Below, one piece after another: positions 17,298 through 27,107 of a stretch of DNA of 64,000 nt. This stretch comes from an uncultured Duncaniella sp. GTDB taxonomy: Bacteria; Bacteroidota; Bacteroidia; Bacteroidales; Muribaculaceae. Location of the stretch: positions 1 to 64,000 of the forward strand of contig CAJUGS010000009.1 of assembly GCA_910586305.1 (NCBI GenBank), read 5' to 3'. The notes below the pieces were generated by a model. The model ran no database searches and had not been told where the DNA came from. It saw only the letters and a list, made by a program, of their open reading frames with translations. A program made the position numbers and the translations under genes. The stretch's first letter is position 1. Each line of letters opens with the position of its first letter.

Positions 17298-18698
17298 ATG
17301 GCAGTCAGTGCAAGCTCATCCACCGAAGACCTCGGACAGAAATCCATAGGGCGCCTCCTGGCCCAGTATTCCGTGCCGGCCATTATAGCGAGTGTGGCCA
17401 CGTCGCTCTATAATATTGTCGACTCCATTTTCATTGGGCGTGGGGTGGGCGCAATGGCGATAGCCGGACTTGCCATCACTTTTCCGCTCATGAATCTCGT
17501 GGCGGCCTTCTGTATGCTCATTGCGGCAGGAGGGGCCACCATCAGCTCCATATTTCTCGGGCAGAAAAACTTCTCACGCGCCACGGACGTGGTCAACAAC
17601 GTCTTCACTCTCTGCATCATCCATGCCGTGGTGTTTGGCGGGATGGCTCTGATATATCTCGACCCGATTCTGTACTTTTTCGGCGCCACCGACGGCACTA
17701 TTGTCTATGCCCGCGAGTTCATGGAGGTTATTCTGTGGGGCACACCGATATCCTTTGTCCTGATAGGCCTCAACAATCTGATGCGAGCCACGGGCTATCC
17801 CAAGAAAGCCATGATGTCGGCCCTCCTCTCGGTCGTGGTCAACGTCATTCTTGCCCCGACCTTCATCTTCGTGTTCGAGTGGGGCATAAAGGGAGCGGCG
17901 TGGGCCACTGTGGCCGGACAGACGGTGGCACTCGTGTGGGTCGTGGCCCACTTCCTTTCCAAGTCAAGCTCAATACATTTCAAACTTGGCAACAAGTGGC
18001 TTTCCGGGGCGATAGTGAAACGTATCTACGCCATCGGTATGTCGCCGTTTCTCATGAACGTCTGTGCCTGCGTGGTTGTGATCTTCATCAACAGGGCGCT
18101 GCTTGACGTGGGCGGTGCCGACGGAAATCTATGTGTCGGAGCCTATGGCATCATCAACCGCACCACCATGTTTTTCGTAATGATTGTGTTCGGAGTCACA
18201 CAGGGTATGCAGCCTATACTCGGCTACAATATCGGAGCCGGACGCTTCGACCGCGTCAAGAAAACTCTTGGCCGGGGCATATGGCTGGGTGTGGCCATCA
18301 CGTTTGTCGGCTGGGTGGTGAGCGAGATGTTCCCCGATTCGGTGAGCCGTCTTTTCACCACCGACGAGACTCTCATCGAGATTTCCCGCGATGGATTCCG
18401 CATCTACTTCATAGCTTATCCTTTCGTCGGCTGCCAGATTATAATCCAGAATTTCTTCCAGAGCGTGGGCCGTCCGAGTCTTTCGATATTCCTCGCGCTC
18501 ACCCGTCAGCTCGTCCTGCTCATACCGTTCCTGATATTCTTCCCGAGGATATGGGGTATCGACGGTGTCTGGGGGTCGATGGCCGTTGCCGATTTCCTAT
18601 CGTTCGTGACGGCAATAACCACCCTCGTCTGGTGGATGCGTCACGCCAAGCTTAAGTTCGAGACCCGCGACGGAGCCGCCGGCACACTCTCCGAATAA
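17298..18698 (+). CDS. MATE family efflux transporter
   Basis: A 466-residue multidrug and toxin extrusion protein with two repeats of six helices. Features typical of the family are QYSVPAIIASVATSLYNIVDSIFIG at the start of the first repeat and TQGMQPILGYNIGAG in the second. It would export cationic drugs or metabolites against sodium or protons. It stands as a single gene and the substrate cannot be inferred. Confidence 0.92.
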   Translation: MAVSASSSTEDLGQKSIGRLLAQYSVPAIIASVATSLYNIVDSIFIGRGVGAMAIAGLAITFPLMNLVAAFCMLIAAGGATISSIFLGQKNFSRATDVVNNVFTLCIIHAVVFGGMALIYLDPILYFFGATDGTIVYAREFMEVILWGTPISFVLIGLNNLMRATGYPKKAMMSALLSVVVNVILAPTFIFVFEWGIKGAAWATVAGQTVALVWVVAHFLSKSSSIHFKLGNKWLSGAIVKRIYAIGMSPFLMNVCACVVVIFINRALLDVGGADGNLCVGAYGIINRTTMFFVMIVFGVTQGMQPILGYNIGAGRFDRVKKTLGRGIWLGVAITFVGWVVSEMFPDSVSRLFTTDETLIEISRDGFRIYFIAYPFVGCQIIIQNFFQSVGRPSLSIFLALTRQLVLLIPFLIFFPRIWGIDGVWGSMAVADFLSFVTAITTLVWWMRHAKLKFETRDGAAGTLSE

Positions 18699-18733
18699 TA
18701 TCTTAATAATAAATTGTCAAAGCCTGAGTCCAA

Positions 18734-20302
18734 ATGATTGAAAATATAGAAATGCGGGTTGATCCCCGCACTGCCGCCACAGATATGTTGCTGCGTGCGG
18801 CCGTATCGACCACCATGGGTATAGATGCCAACCGTCTGCGCCACATTGCCGTGACACGTCGCTCCATCGACGCCCGTCAGAAGAGGGTGATGGTGAATCT
18901 CGGACTCAGGGTATGGGTCGACGAGGAGCCTGAATCGGTGTCGCTTGTGCAGCCTGTGGAATATCGTCCTGTGACGGGCGACAAGAGCGTTGTAGTCGTC
19001 GGAGCCGGACCGGCCGGACTCTTTGCCGCCCTGCGACTTATCGAGCTTGGGGTGAAACCGGTGATTCTGGAGCGTGGCAAGGATGTCGATTCGCGGCGCA
19101 AGGACATGGCGCGTATAGCGCGTGAGAATGTCGTGGACCCCGACTCCAACTACTGTTTCGGCGAGGGGGGCGCGGGAGCGTTCTCCGACGGCAAACTGTA
19201 TACACGCAGCAAGAAGCGCGGCCCGGTTGACAAGATTCTTCACATACTCGCCCAGCACGGCGCACCCGAGGCTATTCTGGCCGATGCACATCCCCACATC
19301 GGCACCGACCTGCTTCCCGAGGTCATAAAGTCCATCCGTGCCACCATCGAGAGATGTGGCGGAGAGGTGAGGTTCGGGACACGTGTCACCGATCTGCTCA
19401 TAGACTCCTCCGGACGTGTCAGCGGTGTGGCTACTGCCTCGGGTGAGAAAGTGTATGGTCCGGTGATACTCGCCACAGGCCATTCGGCCCGCGATGTCTA
19501 CCGTATGCTTTCGGCCCGCAAGGTGGCCATGCAGCCCAAGGGGCTGGCCATAGGTGTGCGCCTTGAGCATCCGCAGGAACTGATAGACCGTCTGCGCTAC
19601 CATTCACCCAACGGACGTGGTAAATATCTCCCCGCAGCCGAGTATACGATGCTCACCCGTGTGGACGACCGCGGTGTCTACTCGTTCTGTATGTGTCCGG
19701 GCGGATTCATCATCCCGGCTGCGAGCGAGGACGGACAGCTCGTGGTAAACGGTATGTCTCCTTCCAACCGAGGCACACGCTGGGCCAATTCGGGCATGGT
19801 GGTGGAGATACTGCCCGAGGATGTCCCCGACGGAGAAAACGAGGAGGAAAATGTGTTGAAAATGATGCGTTTCCAGGAACGTATAGAGAAGACTTTCTGG
19901 GAGGAGGCCGGACACACACAGAATGCTCCCGCACAGCGTATGGACGACTTCGTGGCTTCACGCCCTTCGGCCGACCTTCCCGCCACATCCTATGCTCCGG
20001 GCATACACCCGGCGCGTATCGACCGTCTGTTGCCGCGTGGAATAGCGCGCAGACTGCAGCAGGGTTTCAAGGATTTCGATCGTAAGAACCGTGGATTTCT
20101 ATCACATGAGGCTGTGCTCATCGGGGCTGAGACACGCACTTCGTCGCCTGTGCGCATACCGCGTGATCCCGAGACGCTCACCCATGTATCTGTCCCGGGG
20201 CTGTATCCGTGTGGCGAAGGTGCGGGATATGCAGGCGGTATCGTGTCGGCGGCTATCGACGGCGACAGGTGTGCCACTGCCTGTGTCGGCGACTCTGAGT
20301 AG
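18734..20302 (+). CDS. FAD-dependent dehydrogenase (COG2509-like)
   Basis: A 522-residue flavoprotein. An N-terminal region of about 80 residues precedes a Rossmann FAD site GAGPAGLFAAL (90-100). The ENYCFGEGG-like segment is present as NYCFGEGGAGAFSDGKL, a family hallmark. A second nucleotide-binding motif, YPCGEGAGYAGGI, lies near the end. The family is widely conserved but has no settled substrate. It is convergent with the fimbrial operon, separated by only 4 nt. Confidence 0.85.
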   Translation: MIENIEMRVDPRTAATDMLLRAAVSTTMGIDANRLRHIAVTRRSIDARQKRVMVNLGLRVWVDEEPESVSLVQPVEYRPVTGDKSVVVVGAGPAGLFAALRLIELGVKPVILERGKDVDSRRKDMARIARENVVDPDSNYCFGEGGAGAFSDGKLYTRSKKRGPVDKILHILAQHGAPEAILADAHPHIGTDLLPEVIKSIRATIERCGGEVRFGTRVTDLLIDSSGRVSGVATASGEKVYGPVILATGHSARDVYRMLSARKVAMQPKGLAIGVRLEHPQELIDRLRYHSPNGRGKYLPAAEYTMLTRVDDRGVYSFCMCPGGFIIPAASEDGQLVVNGMSPSNRGTRWANSGMVVEILPEDVPDGENEEENVLKMMRFQERIEKTFWEEAGHTQNAPAQRMDDFVASRPSADLPATSYAPGIHPARIDRLLPRGIARRLQQGFKDFDRKNRGFLSHEAVLIGAETRTSSPVRIPRDPETLTHVSVPGLYPCGEGAGYAGGIVSAAIDGDRCATACVGDSE

Positions 20303-20306
20303 GCAC

Positions 20307-20768
20307 TCAGTTGTAGGGCTGCACGCTGAGAGACGGGGTGATGAGGTAGATGCGCGGAATGCCTTGCGTGGCAAACAGGTTGTAGATGCGCCTGTCGGGT
20401 TGCGGGGAGTAGGGGAGTGTGAGACCCTCCGCTTCCCAGTAGGCCGAGATTGATGCGTCGGTTTCCTCGCGGGCTATGCATATGAATCTCACATCCGTTC
20501 CCTCGGCCATAGCACGGTCATATGCTTCCTGGACCTTGGGCAGTTCGCGCTGACAGTCGGAACACCCGGTGTTGAAAAATACTATCACAGTGGTGTGGCC
20601 CTTCATGTCGGCGGTGCTGACAGTCTCACCCGTGCTGAGGGTGACGCTGAATTCCGGCACCGGGTCGCCGGCTTTAAGTGACCGGTCGGGACCGTCGTTC
20701 TCGCTTATGCAGGAGCTGAGGTAGAGAAACAGCCCGAGAAGGATGGAGAGAGTCAAGAATCTTACCAT
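20307..20768 (-). CDS. Thioredoxin-fold lipoprotein (TlpA/redoxin-like)
   Basis: A 153-residue lipoprotein (Cys20 in LSSC) with a redoxin fold and active site CSDC at 69-72. The cis-proline is in GIPRIYL. It ends soon after that strand, so the last helix of the fold is short or missing. It is the final gene of the fimbrial operon, 2 nt after the 1132-residue lipoprotein gene. Its position beside cysteine-rich fimbrial proteins suggests disulfide handling during their export (inference). Confidence 0.8.
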   Translation of the reverse strand: MVRFLTLSILLGLFLYLSSCISENDGPDRSLKAGDPVPEFSVTLSTGETVSTADMKGHTTVIVFFNTGCSDCQRELPKVQEAYDRAMAEGTDVRFICIAREETDASISAYWEAEGLTLPYSPQPDRRIYNLFATQGIPRIYLITPSLSVQPYN

Positions 20769-20770
20769 GG

Positions 20771-23700
20771 CTATTTCACAGTTTGCTCGCCCACACTGCG
20801 AAGGAAACAGGCATCCCAGATGCGCTCACTATCAGGAGTTCCCCATTTTCCAAATGAAACATTGGTCTTGGTGATAAGGTTGACATCAAAAGTGAAGAAA
20901 TTCATGTCAAGACCGACTGCTGTTGTTTCTGTTTCGCCGGTTACTCCTATTGCTGTGCCCATCTTTTTAGCCCAGTAAATAGCACCTTTTCTCTTAAAAA
21001 GGTCATAGAACAATGGCATCCATGGAAGAATATCTGAAGTCATGTAGTCGGTGCGTCCGCATGAATATCTGAGACACCCATTATTATCGGTAGTATCTGA
21101 GTGCCTGCGATGTCCGTAACCTGATCTTCCGATAGGAAAGAATATATTGCGACAGTTATTTGCATCAGAGGTGTTGTTTCTGTTCCAGTAGTAGACAAAT
21201 ACGCCACACATTCCTTTGGCGTTTTTGTCCGGCTCAGTATCATGGCGATACCATCCATATACATCCTTAGACTCTAACTTTGTTTCGGTCGCTCCGTCGG
21301 CATATAGTACTCCAAAGCCATTTTCGATATTGCTGTTGCGGTAAAGATTTTGAAAATCGGACATCTCAGCAATATCGGTATCATCCGGAAAATTCAAGGA
21401 GTACTTGATATCCTCCCACTTTACAACCTCGGTGTATTCATTTTTATTTTTTGCTAAACGCATATTCTCTTGAGCTCCGAATTGATTTGGTGCAATTCCG
21501 GGACTATCGTAAACGTTGCCAATTACATCAATCGGCTGCTCAAGGTTCCCGAATCTGAACAGTGAGCCTTCGTCGCGAGGGTCATCAGCTTCCTCGGTAG
21601 CCGTGATTTTATTAAAAGTATGCCAGTGTTTGCCACTGCCTTCAATGGCCTGTGAAGAGTAGCCCTGACGGACATAAATGAGGTGTACGCAGGTATAGTT
21701 GTGATATCGGACACGTATCACAGCATTGCGCACTTTATTGTCGCGATTCATTTTGTTGAAACGGATATTAAAGTCTATATCTGTACCCGAAGCTCCCTTT
21801 ATAGTGGTGCGTCCGTTGAGATTTATAAAGTTTTCACCGTTTATTACTTCGGCCATCCATGGACCGTCGGACTTAATAGGACTGAATTTAGTTCCATTGT
21901 CGGAGTCTTTTTCAGTAAGAACCACATGGAAATTCTCGTTATTGCCCGAGCGGCGGTATATGCCTTTGGGGTTGGTGACACGTGGCACCTGCATGACTCG
22001 AAGTATCTTGCTTGCGGTGCTTCCGTTGCTGAGATGAGCGGTGACCTTAACGTAGGCCATACGCGGAGAGGCTTCGTAAGGATTGTTGCCGGTATAGGCC
22101 GAGGCTTTTACAAGGTTCTTGGCTCGGGTGAATACCGGGAGATTGAAACGGAAAGAACCGTCAACGAGCTTTTCTACAGTGTAAGCCTCGTCTCCGCTAT
22201 TTGTCGCATCACTTTTTCCGTCGAAACTGTATGTGCGTTTGCTTCGGTCGATATTGTTTCCTTTAGTAGTAGCACCATAGAAGTAGTTGTCGTTCATCCA
22301 TTTGTTCTTCTCCACTTGTTCTGCGGTTACATTTCCCCCGGGAAACCATCGGTTGGTGTTATTTTTACTGTCATATACTTCAATTGCATCTACATCCCCA
22401 AGATTAAACACAGTCTCGGTGGTCGCTCTAAGCGACAGGAAACCGTTACCGAGATATTTCCTTCGTCCTTTGAGGGCGCCTTCTTCGGTATGGAAGTGGG
22501 CGGCATCTTTAGGGTCATTGTAATATGACGATTCGTCGGTGGGGTCTGCATTAGTAGATTTGAGAGGGGTCTGGGCCATCATATCGACCGTACTGTATGA
22601 GCCGTCCTCCGGCCACCAGTTGTTGCCTATGATTTCGGCATCGAGTTTTGTGACAGTCACACCCTTAGGCGGCTTGTATCTGAAGTGGATTGTAGACGAG
22701 TGGTTGTAGAGATAGCTCACATAGTAAGGGTCGCTGAATTCGAAACCCGGCTTCTCGTTATACTCTATATGCCAGTCCACATCGTTGCCGTAGCCTATGG
22801 GACACAGTGTGATTTTGTAGTGGTGGTTGCGCTCTGTATCGAAATTCTTGACTGCATCCTTTCCGAGCATAAATCGGTATATGAGTTTACCCTCGGATGT
22901 CTGCTTGTTGTAGACATACTTGTAGTAGGCCTCTACCTCGATGTAGCTGCCATATTCCATGTTGTCTTTTTTTTCGGTTGTCGCACCTTCCACCGATCCG
23001 TCCTTGTCGGGTTTCTGTGCTTTTTCGTTAAGGCCTTCACCCTGCATATTCTCGTAGAGATAGAGAGCTTCTGAATTTTCGGTGTGGAAGTCGATTATAT
23101 TTCCTGATGCATCGGTGATGCGGGGGGTCATTCTGGTTATCGCCGGCCATGCGGTATGGTCTGTTCCGTCGCCATACACGATTGCATCGGCCGATTCCTC
23201 AGGTCGGTAGTTATCGCCATTGTCCTCGGGATGGTATTTCTGGTCGCATCCTTCCTCACCTTCGGGGTGTAGAATGCCATAGTCGTCATTGTTCTTGTTG
23301 GTAATGAGTCCGGGTCCATTCTCCGATGCTGCGTTTTTACGGCCTATGGCACATGAGGCCGGTATGTCGTGTATGGTGGCCCGGCGCAGGTAGATGGTGA
23401 CGTTGTCGAGCAGTCCCTCGCCGTTGAAATCGATGGTGACCTTGGATGCACATCTGCGCAACCACGAGTGTATGGATAGAGGTTTACCGCCGCTGATGGT
23501 GACTGTCTTGTTGTTCATATCCGTGCCTGTAGAGGGAGACTGTTCCTCAGTGCCGGATGTGAAATAGCCGAGCATCTCGCAGTTGTTGAGCATATTTTTG
23601 TTATCCCACTCCATGGGTGTGGAGAGGAATGTCTCGCGGTCCTTGATTCTTTCGGCCAGTTCGCCTTTGAGCACGTCGATTGTCTTTGCGCGTGTGGTTC

Positions 23701-24169
23701 CATCGGTGCTTATTTTGCCGAGGTTGGCCACGCCGTAGACATAGTACTTTCCGTAGGGCAGACTGATTTTGAATGTGGCGCGCTTGGTGGTGGTCTCGGC
23801 TGCCGAGTTGTTTGAGGCGTCGGAATCGGTGCGCTTTTCGTCGGTTATTTTCAGCCCGTGATCCTTGGAAGTGATTTCAACCGGGAATCCTTCGACAAGC
23901 TCGCCTTTGGCGGTGTAGACGAGTATGCAGAGGTCGTCTATGCGGTCCATGAGCTTGCCGTCGTGGGAGCGTGACTCCACTTTGGCCGATGAAAACGGCT
24001 CGAAGTCGAGCGTGGCTTGTACGAGGGCTTCACCCTCGCCGAACGGGCCTCCCGAGGGGCCGTCGATGAGGTCGTCGCTGCATGATCCGAGTGTAAGGAG
24101 GACTATGAAAGAGGAGATGATGGCAGGGATGAGAGAGAGGGTGGATATGATACTGCTGTGGGATTTCAT
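20771..24169 (-). CDS. Large fimbrial tip-like lipoprotein (DUF4906-like)
   Basis: A 1132-residue lipoprotein with Cys30 in LGSC. The N-terminal part (about 45-330) resembles a fimbrillin-type fold (ATLDFEPF, DDLCILVYTAKGELV). The C-terminal half resembles DUF4906 surface proteins of Bacteroidetes fimbrial loci. The mature protein has 12 further cysteines, many for a surface protein. It is probably a tip adhesin or accessory subunit. It is located sixth in the operon, 12 nt after the 577-residue lipoprotein gene. Confidence 0.75.
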   Translation of the reverse strand: MKSHSSIISTLSLIPAIISSFIVLLTLGSCSDDLIDGPSGGPFGEGEALVQATLDFEPFSSAKVESRSHDGKLMDRIDDLCILVYTAKGELVEGFPVEITSKDHGLKITDEKRTDSDASNNSAAETTTKRATFKISLPYGKYYVYGVANLGKISTDGTTRAKTIDVLKGELAERIKDRETFLSTPMEWDNKNMLNNCEMLGYFTSGTEEQSPSTGTDMNNKTVTISGGKPLSIHSWLRRCASKVTIDFNGEGLLDNVTIYLRRATIHDIPASCAIGRKNAASENGPGLITNKNNDDYGILHPEGEEGCDQKYHPEDNGDNYRPEESADAIVYGDGTDHTAWPAITRMTPRITDASGNIIDFHTENSEALYLYENMQGEGLNEKAQKPDKDGSVEGATTEKKDNMEYGSYIEVEAYYKYVYNKQTSEGKLIYRFMLGKDAVKNFDTERNHHYKITLCPIGYGNDVDWHIEYNEKPGFEFSDPYYVSYLYNHSSTIHFRYKPPKGVTVTKLDAEIIGNNWWPEDGSYSTVDMMAQTPLKSTNADPTDESSYYNDPKDAAHFHTEEGALKGRRKYLGNGFLSLRATTETVFNLGDVDAIEVYDSKNNTNRWFPGGNVTAEQVEKNKWMNDNYFYGATTKGNNIDRSKRTYSFDGKSDATNSGDEAYTVEKLVDGSFRFNLPVFTRAKNLVKASAYTGNNPYEASPRMAYVKVTAHLSNGSTASKILRVMQVPRVTNPKGIYRRSGNNENFHVVLTEKDSDNGTKFSPIKSDGPWMAEVINGENFINLNGRTTIKGASGTDIDFNIRFNKMNRDNKVRNAVIRVRYHNYTCVHLIYVRQGYSSQAIEGSGKHWHTFNKITATEEADDPRDEGSLFRFGNLEQPIDVIGNVYDSPGIAPNQFGAQENMRLAKNKNEYTEVVKWEDIKYSLNFPDDTDIAEMSDFQNLYRNSNIENGFGVLYADGATETKLESKDVYGWYRHDTEPDKNAKGMCGVFVYYWNRNNTSDANNCRNIFFPIGRSGYGHRRHSDTTDNNGCLRYSCGRTDYMTSDILPWMPLFYDLFKRKGAIYWAKKMGTAIGVTGETETTAVGLDMNFFTFDVNLITKTNVSFGKWGTPDSERIWDACFLRSVGEQTVK

Positions 24170-24181
24170 TGTCTGCTGCTG

Positions 24182-25915
24182 TTATTGGATACGGAGTTTC
24201 TCGGGTACGCCCTCTTCCCAGTCGAGGACGCGACCGTCCTTATAATATCGTAGCTCTTCGGTGCCATCGGTCTTGCGCACTATGTATGAGCCGATGTAGC
24301 GGGCCATATCGTCGGTTTTTCGGAACTGGTATCCGTTGGCCTGGATTATCTCGGCTCCGTCGCCACGGAGAATATCTGTGTCTGAGTATGACGGATTGTT
24401 CTGGGTGTCGTAGGTCACCATGTGGAAGTCGCCTTTCTTGTCGAGCACGAAAAGCGGACGGTCGTCCTCGTCGTGTTCATGGTGCTCCACGTCGCCGTGT
24501 AGAAGGCCTCCGGTCGAAATCTGGCGTATGATAATCATGTTGCCATCGATGTCCTTCTCGAACTCATATTCGTAGTCGACCTCCGAGGAGCCGTGGATAT
24601 AGTCTTTGTAGACCTTCTCGACGCAGAGGAATGTGCCGTCTTTGAATTTTTTCACCACGACGTCGCCGTCTTTGTCGTATGTCACTGTCTTGCCGTTGTC
24701 GAGCACGTCGTATGTGCCGTCCTCATAGCGTTTCAGCACTATGTTGCCGTCCTCGTCGCGGTCGAGTCCGTAGGGCGGTTTCACCACCACTTCGGCGTAG
24801 GGCTGCACGTCGGCCACGGCCTCGTAGGTATTGTCGTCACGGATGGTGATGTTGATCACCACGTGGGTGTTGCGCGGTAGGTCTACCATCGGTCGCGGTG
24901 TGGCTTCGGTCTCGCCCGGCATGAGCCATTTGAGATCGCGCCATATCTCGAGAGGCGCACCGTCAAGTGTCAGCGATACCTGCTGGGCCGCATCGGCCTT
25001 GAAGCCTTCGGGGACATATATGGGATTGCAGGCCTCTACCGCTTCCTTCATCTCCTTGGAGAGTTTTAGCGGACTGGAGAGTGTGGTCTGATAGGCTGTC
25101 TCTTCGGCTATGGCTGAAGGGGTCTCGTAGCTGTCGATCACCTGGTGGCCAAGGTCGTTCTCTTTATATGTGGCGTGGGGGAAGAGATATTCGCGGTTGG
25201 CGATGCGGTCGATGCGCAGTGCCTCGAGAGTGTGGGGGAACTTGGAGAGGTTGATGATGCGGAAGCTGTACTTCACCGCGGCACGGCGTATGGCGTAGTC
25301 GGCTTCGTAGGTGGTGACATCGCCTATCTCCACATTGTCATATATCTCGGTGATGAGGATAGGGGAGCGCAGAGAGGCCGCGTCCTTGTCGGGACTGTTG
25401 GTGGCGAGAGGCAGTGTCAGCCCGCGCAGGACGTCCATGTCGACAGGTGTGCCGATGGAGAGCGACTCAAGCACGGTGGTGAGCAGCTGCGTGTTCTCAC
25501 CTATCTCCATACCCTGGGTGTCGACGCTGTAGCCGGTCTCGTTGGCCACGAACACGACGGTCTTGGTGTCGTTGCGCTTCACCCGGAATTCATATGGGCC
25601 GGTCTTGTCGGCGTTTTTTATCCCCGGTATGCGGCGGTTGCACTCCACCAGTCCATCGCCGTCGATGATGATGATGCGGAGCTCTGAGATGTTTTCTCCT
25701 TTGGCTCCCCATTTGTCGTCCTCGTTGTCGAAGTTGTCGAAGTCGCCTCGCGAGTCTGCGTTGCTCTCGGTCGACGGGATGCCTACCGAGAGCACAAGTG
25801 TGGTGTAGGGCTCCCCGGGACCGTCGGCCGTCGACGACAAGTCGGCCGCACACCCCGCAAGCAGGATGAGCGCGACAAGCGCAGTGGATAGTATGTGGAA
25901 TCCCTTACTTTTCAT
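24182..25915 (-). CDS. Fimbrillin-family lipoprotein with C-terminal DG repeats
   Basis: A 577-residue lipoprotein (Cys22 in LLAGC). Residues about 35-375 look like a fimbrillin or Mfa-type accessory subunit (TLVLSVGIPS, ISELRIIIIDGDG, YAIRRAAVKYSF). The rest is unusual: degenerate repeats built on DGNIVLKRYEDGTYDV (388-403) and DGDVVVKKFKDGTFLCV (416-432), then a His/Asp cluster at 473-485 (HGDVEHHEHDEDD). Its start shares one base with the stop of the anchor gene. A minor or tip subunit is likely; the repeat tail may bind metal or ligand (inference). Confidence 0.75.
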   Translation of the reverse strand: MKSKGFHILSTALVALILLAGCAADLSSTADGPGEPYTTLVLSVGIPSTESNADSRGDFDNFDNEDDKWGAKGENISELRIIIIDGDGLVECNRRIPGIKNADKTGPYEFRVKRNDTKTVVFVANETGYSVDTQGMEIGENTQLLTTVLESLSIGTPVDMDVLRGLTLPLATNSPDKDAASLRSPILITEIYDNVEIGDVTTYEADYAIRRAAVKYSFRIINLSKFPHTLEALRIDRIANREYLFPHATYKENDLGHQVIDSYETPSAIAEETAYQTTLSSPLKLSKEMKEAVEACNPIYVPEGFKADAAQQVSLTLDGAPLEIWRDLKWLMPGETEATPRPMVDLPRNTHVVINITIRDDNTYEAVADVQPYAEVVVKPPYGLDRDEDGNIVLKRYEDGTYDVLDNGKTVTYDKDGDVVVKKFKDGTFLCVEKVYKDYIHGSSEVDYEYEFEKDIDGNMIIIRQISTGGLLHGDVEHHEHDEDDRPLFVLDKKGDFHMVTYDTQNNPSYSDTDILRGDGAEIIQANGYQFRKTDDMARYIGSYIVRKTDGTEELRYYKDGRVLDWEEGVPEKLRIQ

Positions 25916-26952
25916 TATTCAACAATTTCGTTTACGCGTACGATCCAGTCGTCGACTTTGATATAGGCTTTGTACCAGGTGAGAGGATCGGAGAGGAAGA
26001 AGAAGAGCTGCCAGTCGCTCTTGCGGTCGAGAAACTCCTGCTCGCCACACCACGAGAAATGGTCGCTGCGGAAGGCTAACAGATAGTTGTTGAGGGGAAT
26101 GTTGATTATCTCGGTGTTTGTGGCTTTGTGGGTCACGATGAGGCGTGGTGAGCGCCGGGTCATGAGGCGCGATGTGCTCATGTCGGCATAGCCTATTTTC
26201 ACCTCGTTGATGGCACGGCCATCGGGAGTCTCTGCGGTACCGGTCGAGATGGAGCCGGTGGCCCAGGGTGTATATGTCACAGTCCCGTTGTCGACGAGAT
26301 TGTTGGTGTGGTCAAAGAGGGTGTTGTCGTCGACGATGCGGAAGTCGTAGTCGCGGCCGTCGATCGGCTCGTAGGAGAGATGCTGGAGCACCATGCGGAA
26401 GTGGTTGGTGTTCTTCATCATTTTCACGGTGACGGCTTTGCGCTCGGGCGACATACGCACCTCGGTCTTGAGCGAGCCGTAGAAATGGTCGTGGAGATGG
26501 CCCTTAGGTGAGCCGGGTTCCAGACATTCGGGGTTGAGGATTACTCCGGCTTCGGTGTCGAGTGATCCTTCGGCCGGAAGGGAGGTGTGGGAGAAAGATG
26601 CGCGGTCACACTCCATGCCGCCATAGGCGAGAAGGCGGTATTCGCCCTCGGGGAGGTCGACTGTCATGCGGTAGTCTTCGTCGGCGAGAACATCGGTGGT
26701 CTCGGTGCGGGTGGCGACATAGCGTCCCTCCGAGTCGTAGATGTGGAGGGTGAGGCAGTCTACCTGTGCCGGAAAGGCGTTGGCACGCTCGAGATTGTAG
26801 TCGTAGACAAATCTTATCTCCAGTCCTACCGGGCATGGCTGTGGCTCTTCGTCGAGCAATGCGCTACAACCCGAGAGCGACACTGTGGCCGCTGCCGATG
26901 AGATGACAACCATAAAAGGCAATGCAATCCGCTTGAAAAATGTATCTTTCAT
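25915..26952 (-). CDS. Mfa2/FimB-like fimbrial anchor lipoprotein
   Basis: A 345-residue lipoprotein (Cys29 in LSGC). The pattern LDEEPQPCPVGLEIRFVYDYN, followed by DCLTLHIYDSEGRYV and LPEGEYRLLAYGG, is typical of Mfa2/FimB proteins that anchor the stalk in the outer membrane and limit its length. The ATG at 26952 gives a standard signal peptide; 26964 is possible. The frame extends to 27069 but those residues are not signal-like. It follows the fimbrillin gene. Confidence 0.85.
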   Translation of the reverse strand: MKDTFFKRIALPFMVVISSAAATVSLSGCSALLDEEPQPCPVGLEIRFVYDYNLERANAFPAQVDCLTLHIYDSEGRYVATRTETTDVLADEDYRMTVDLPEGEYRLLAYGGMECDRASFSHTSLPAEGSLDTEAGVILNPECLEPGSPKGHLHDHFYGSLKTEVRMSPERKAVTVKMMKNTNHFRMVLQHLSYEPIDGRDYDFRIVDDNTLFDHTNNLVDNGTVTYTPWATGSISTGTAETPDGRAINEVKIGYADMSTSRLMTRRSPRLIVTHKATNTEIINIPLNNYLLAFRSDHFSWCGEQEFLDRKSDWQLFFFLSDPLTWYKAYIKVDDWIVRVNEIVE

Positions 26953-27107
26953 CGAAAATATCATGGAGTCTCCCGGAATGGAGATGCTTGTGGTTAATGA
27001 TTGGTGATGGGGTGGAGAGATGGATGGGGACTGGGAGAGGTATATCGGCTTTCCGGCAAGGACACGCATCAGCGCGCCCTTGCCGGTTGGCTGATATTAG
27101 TGTTTTA

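Noticed and set aside
18641..19603. 320-codon minus-strand frame
   Set aside because: Antisense to the FAD-dependent dehydrogenase.
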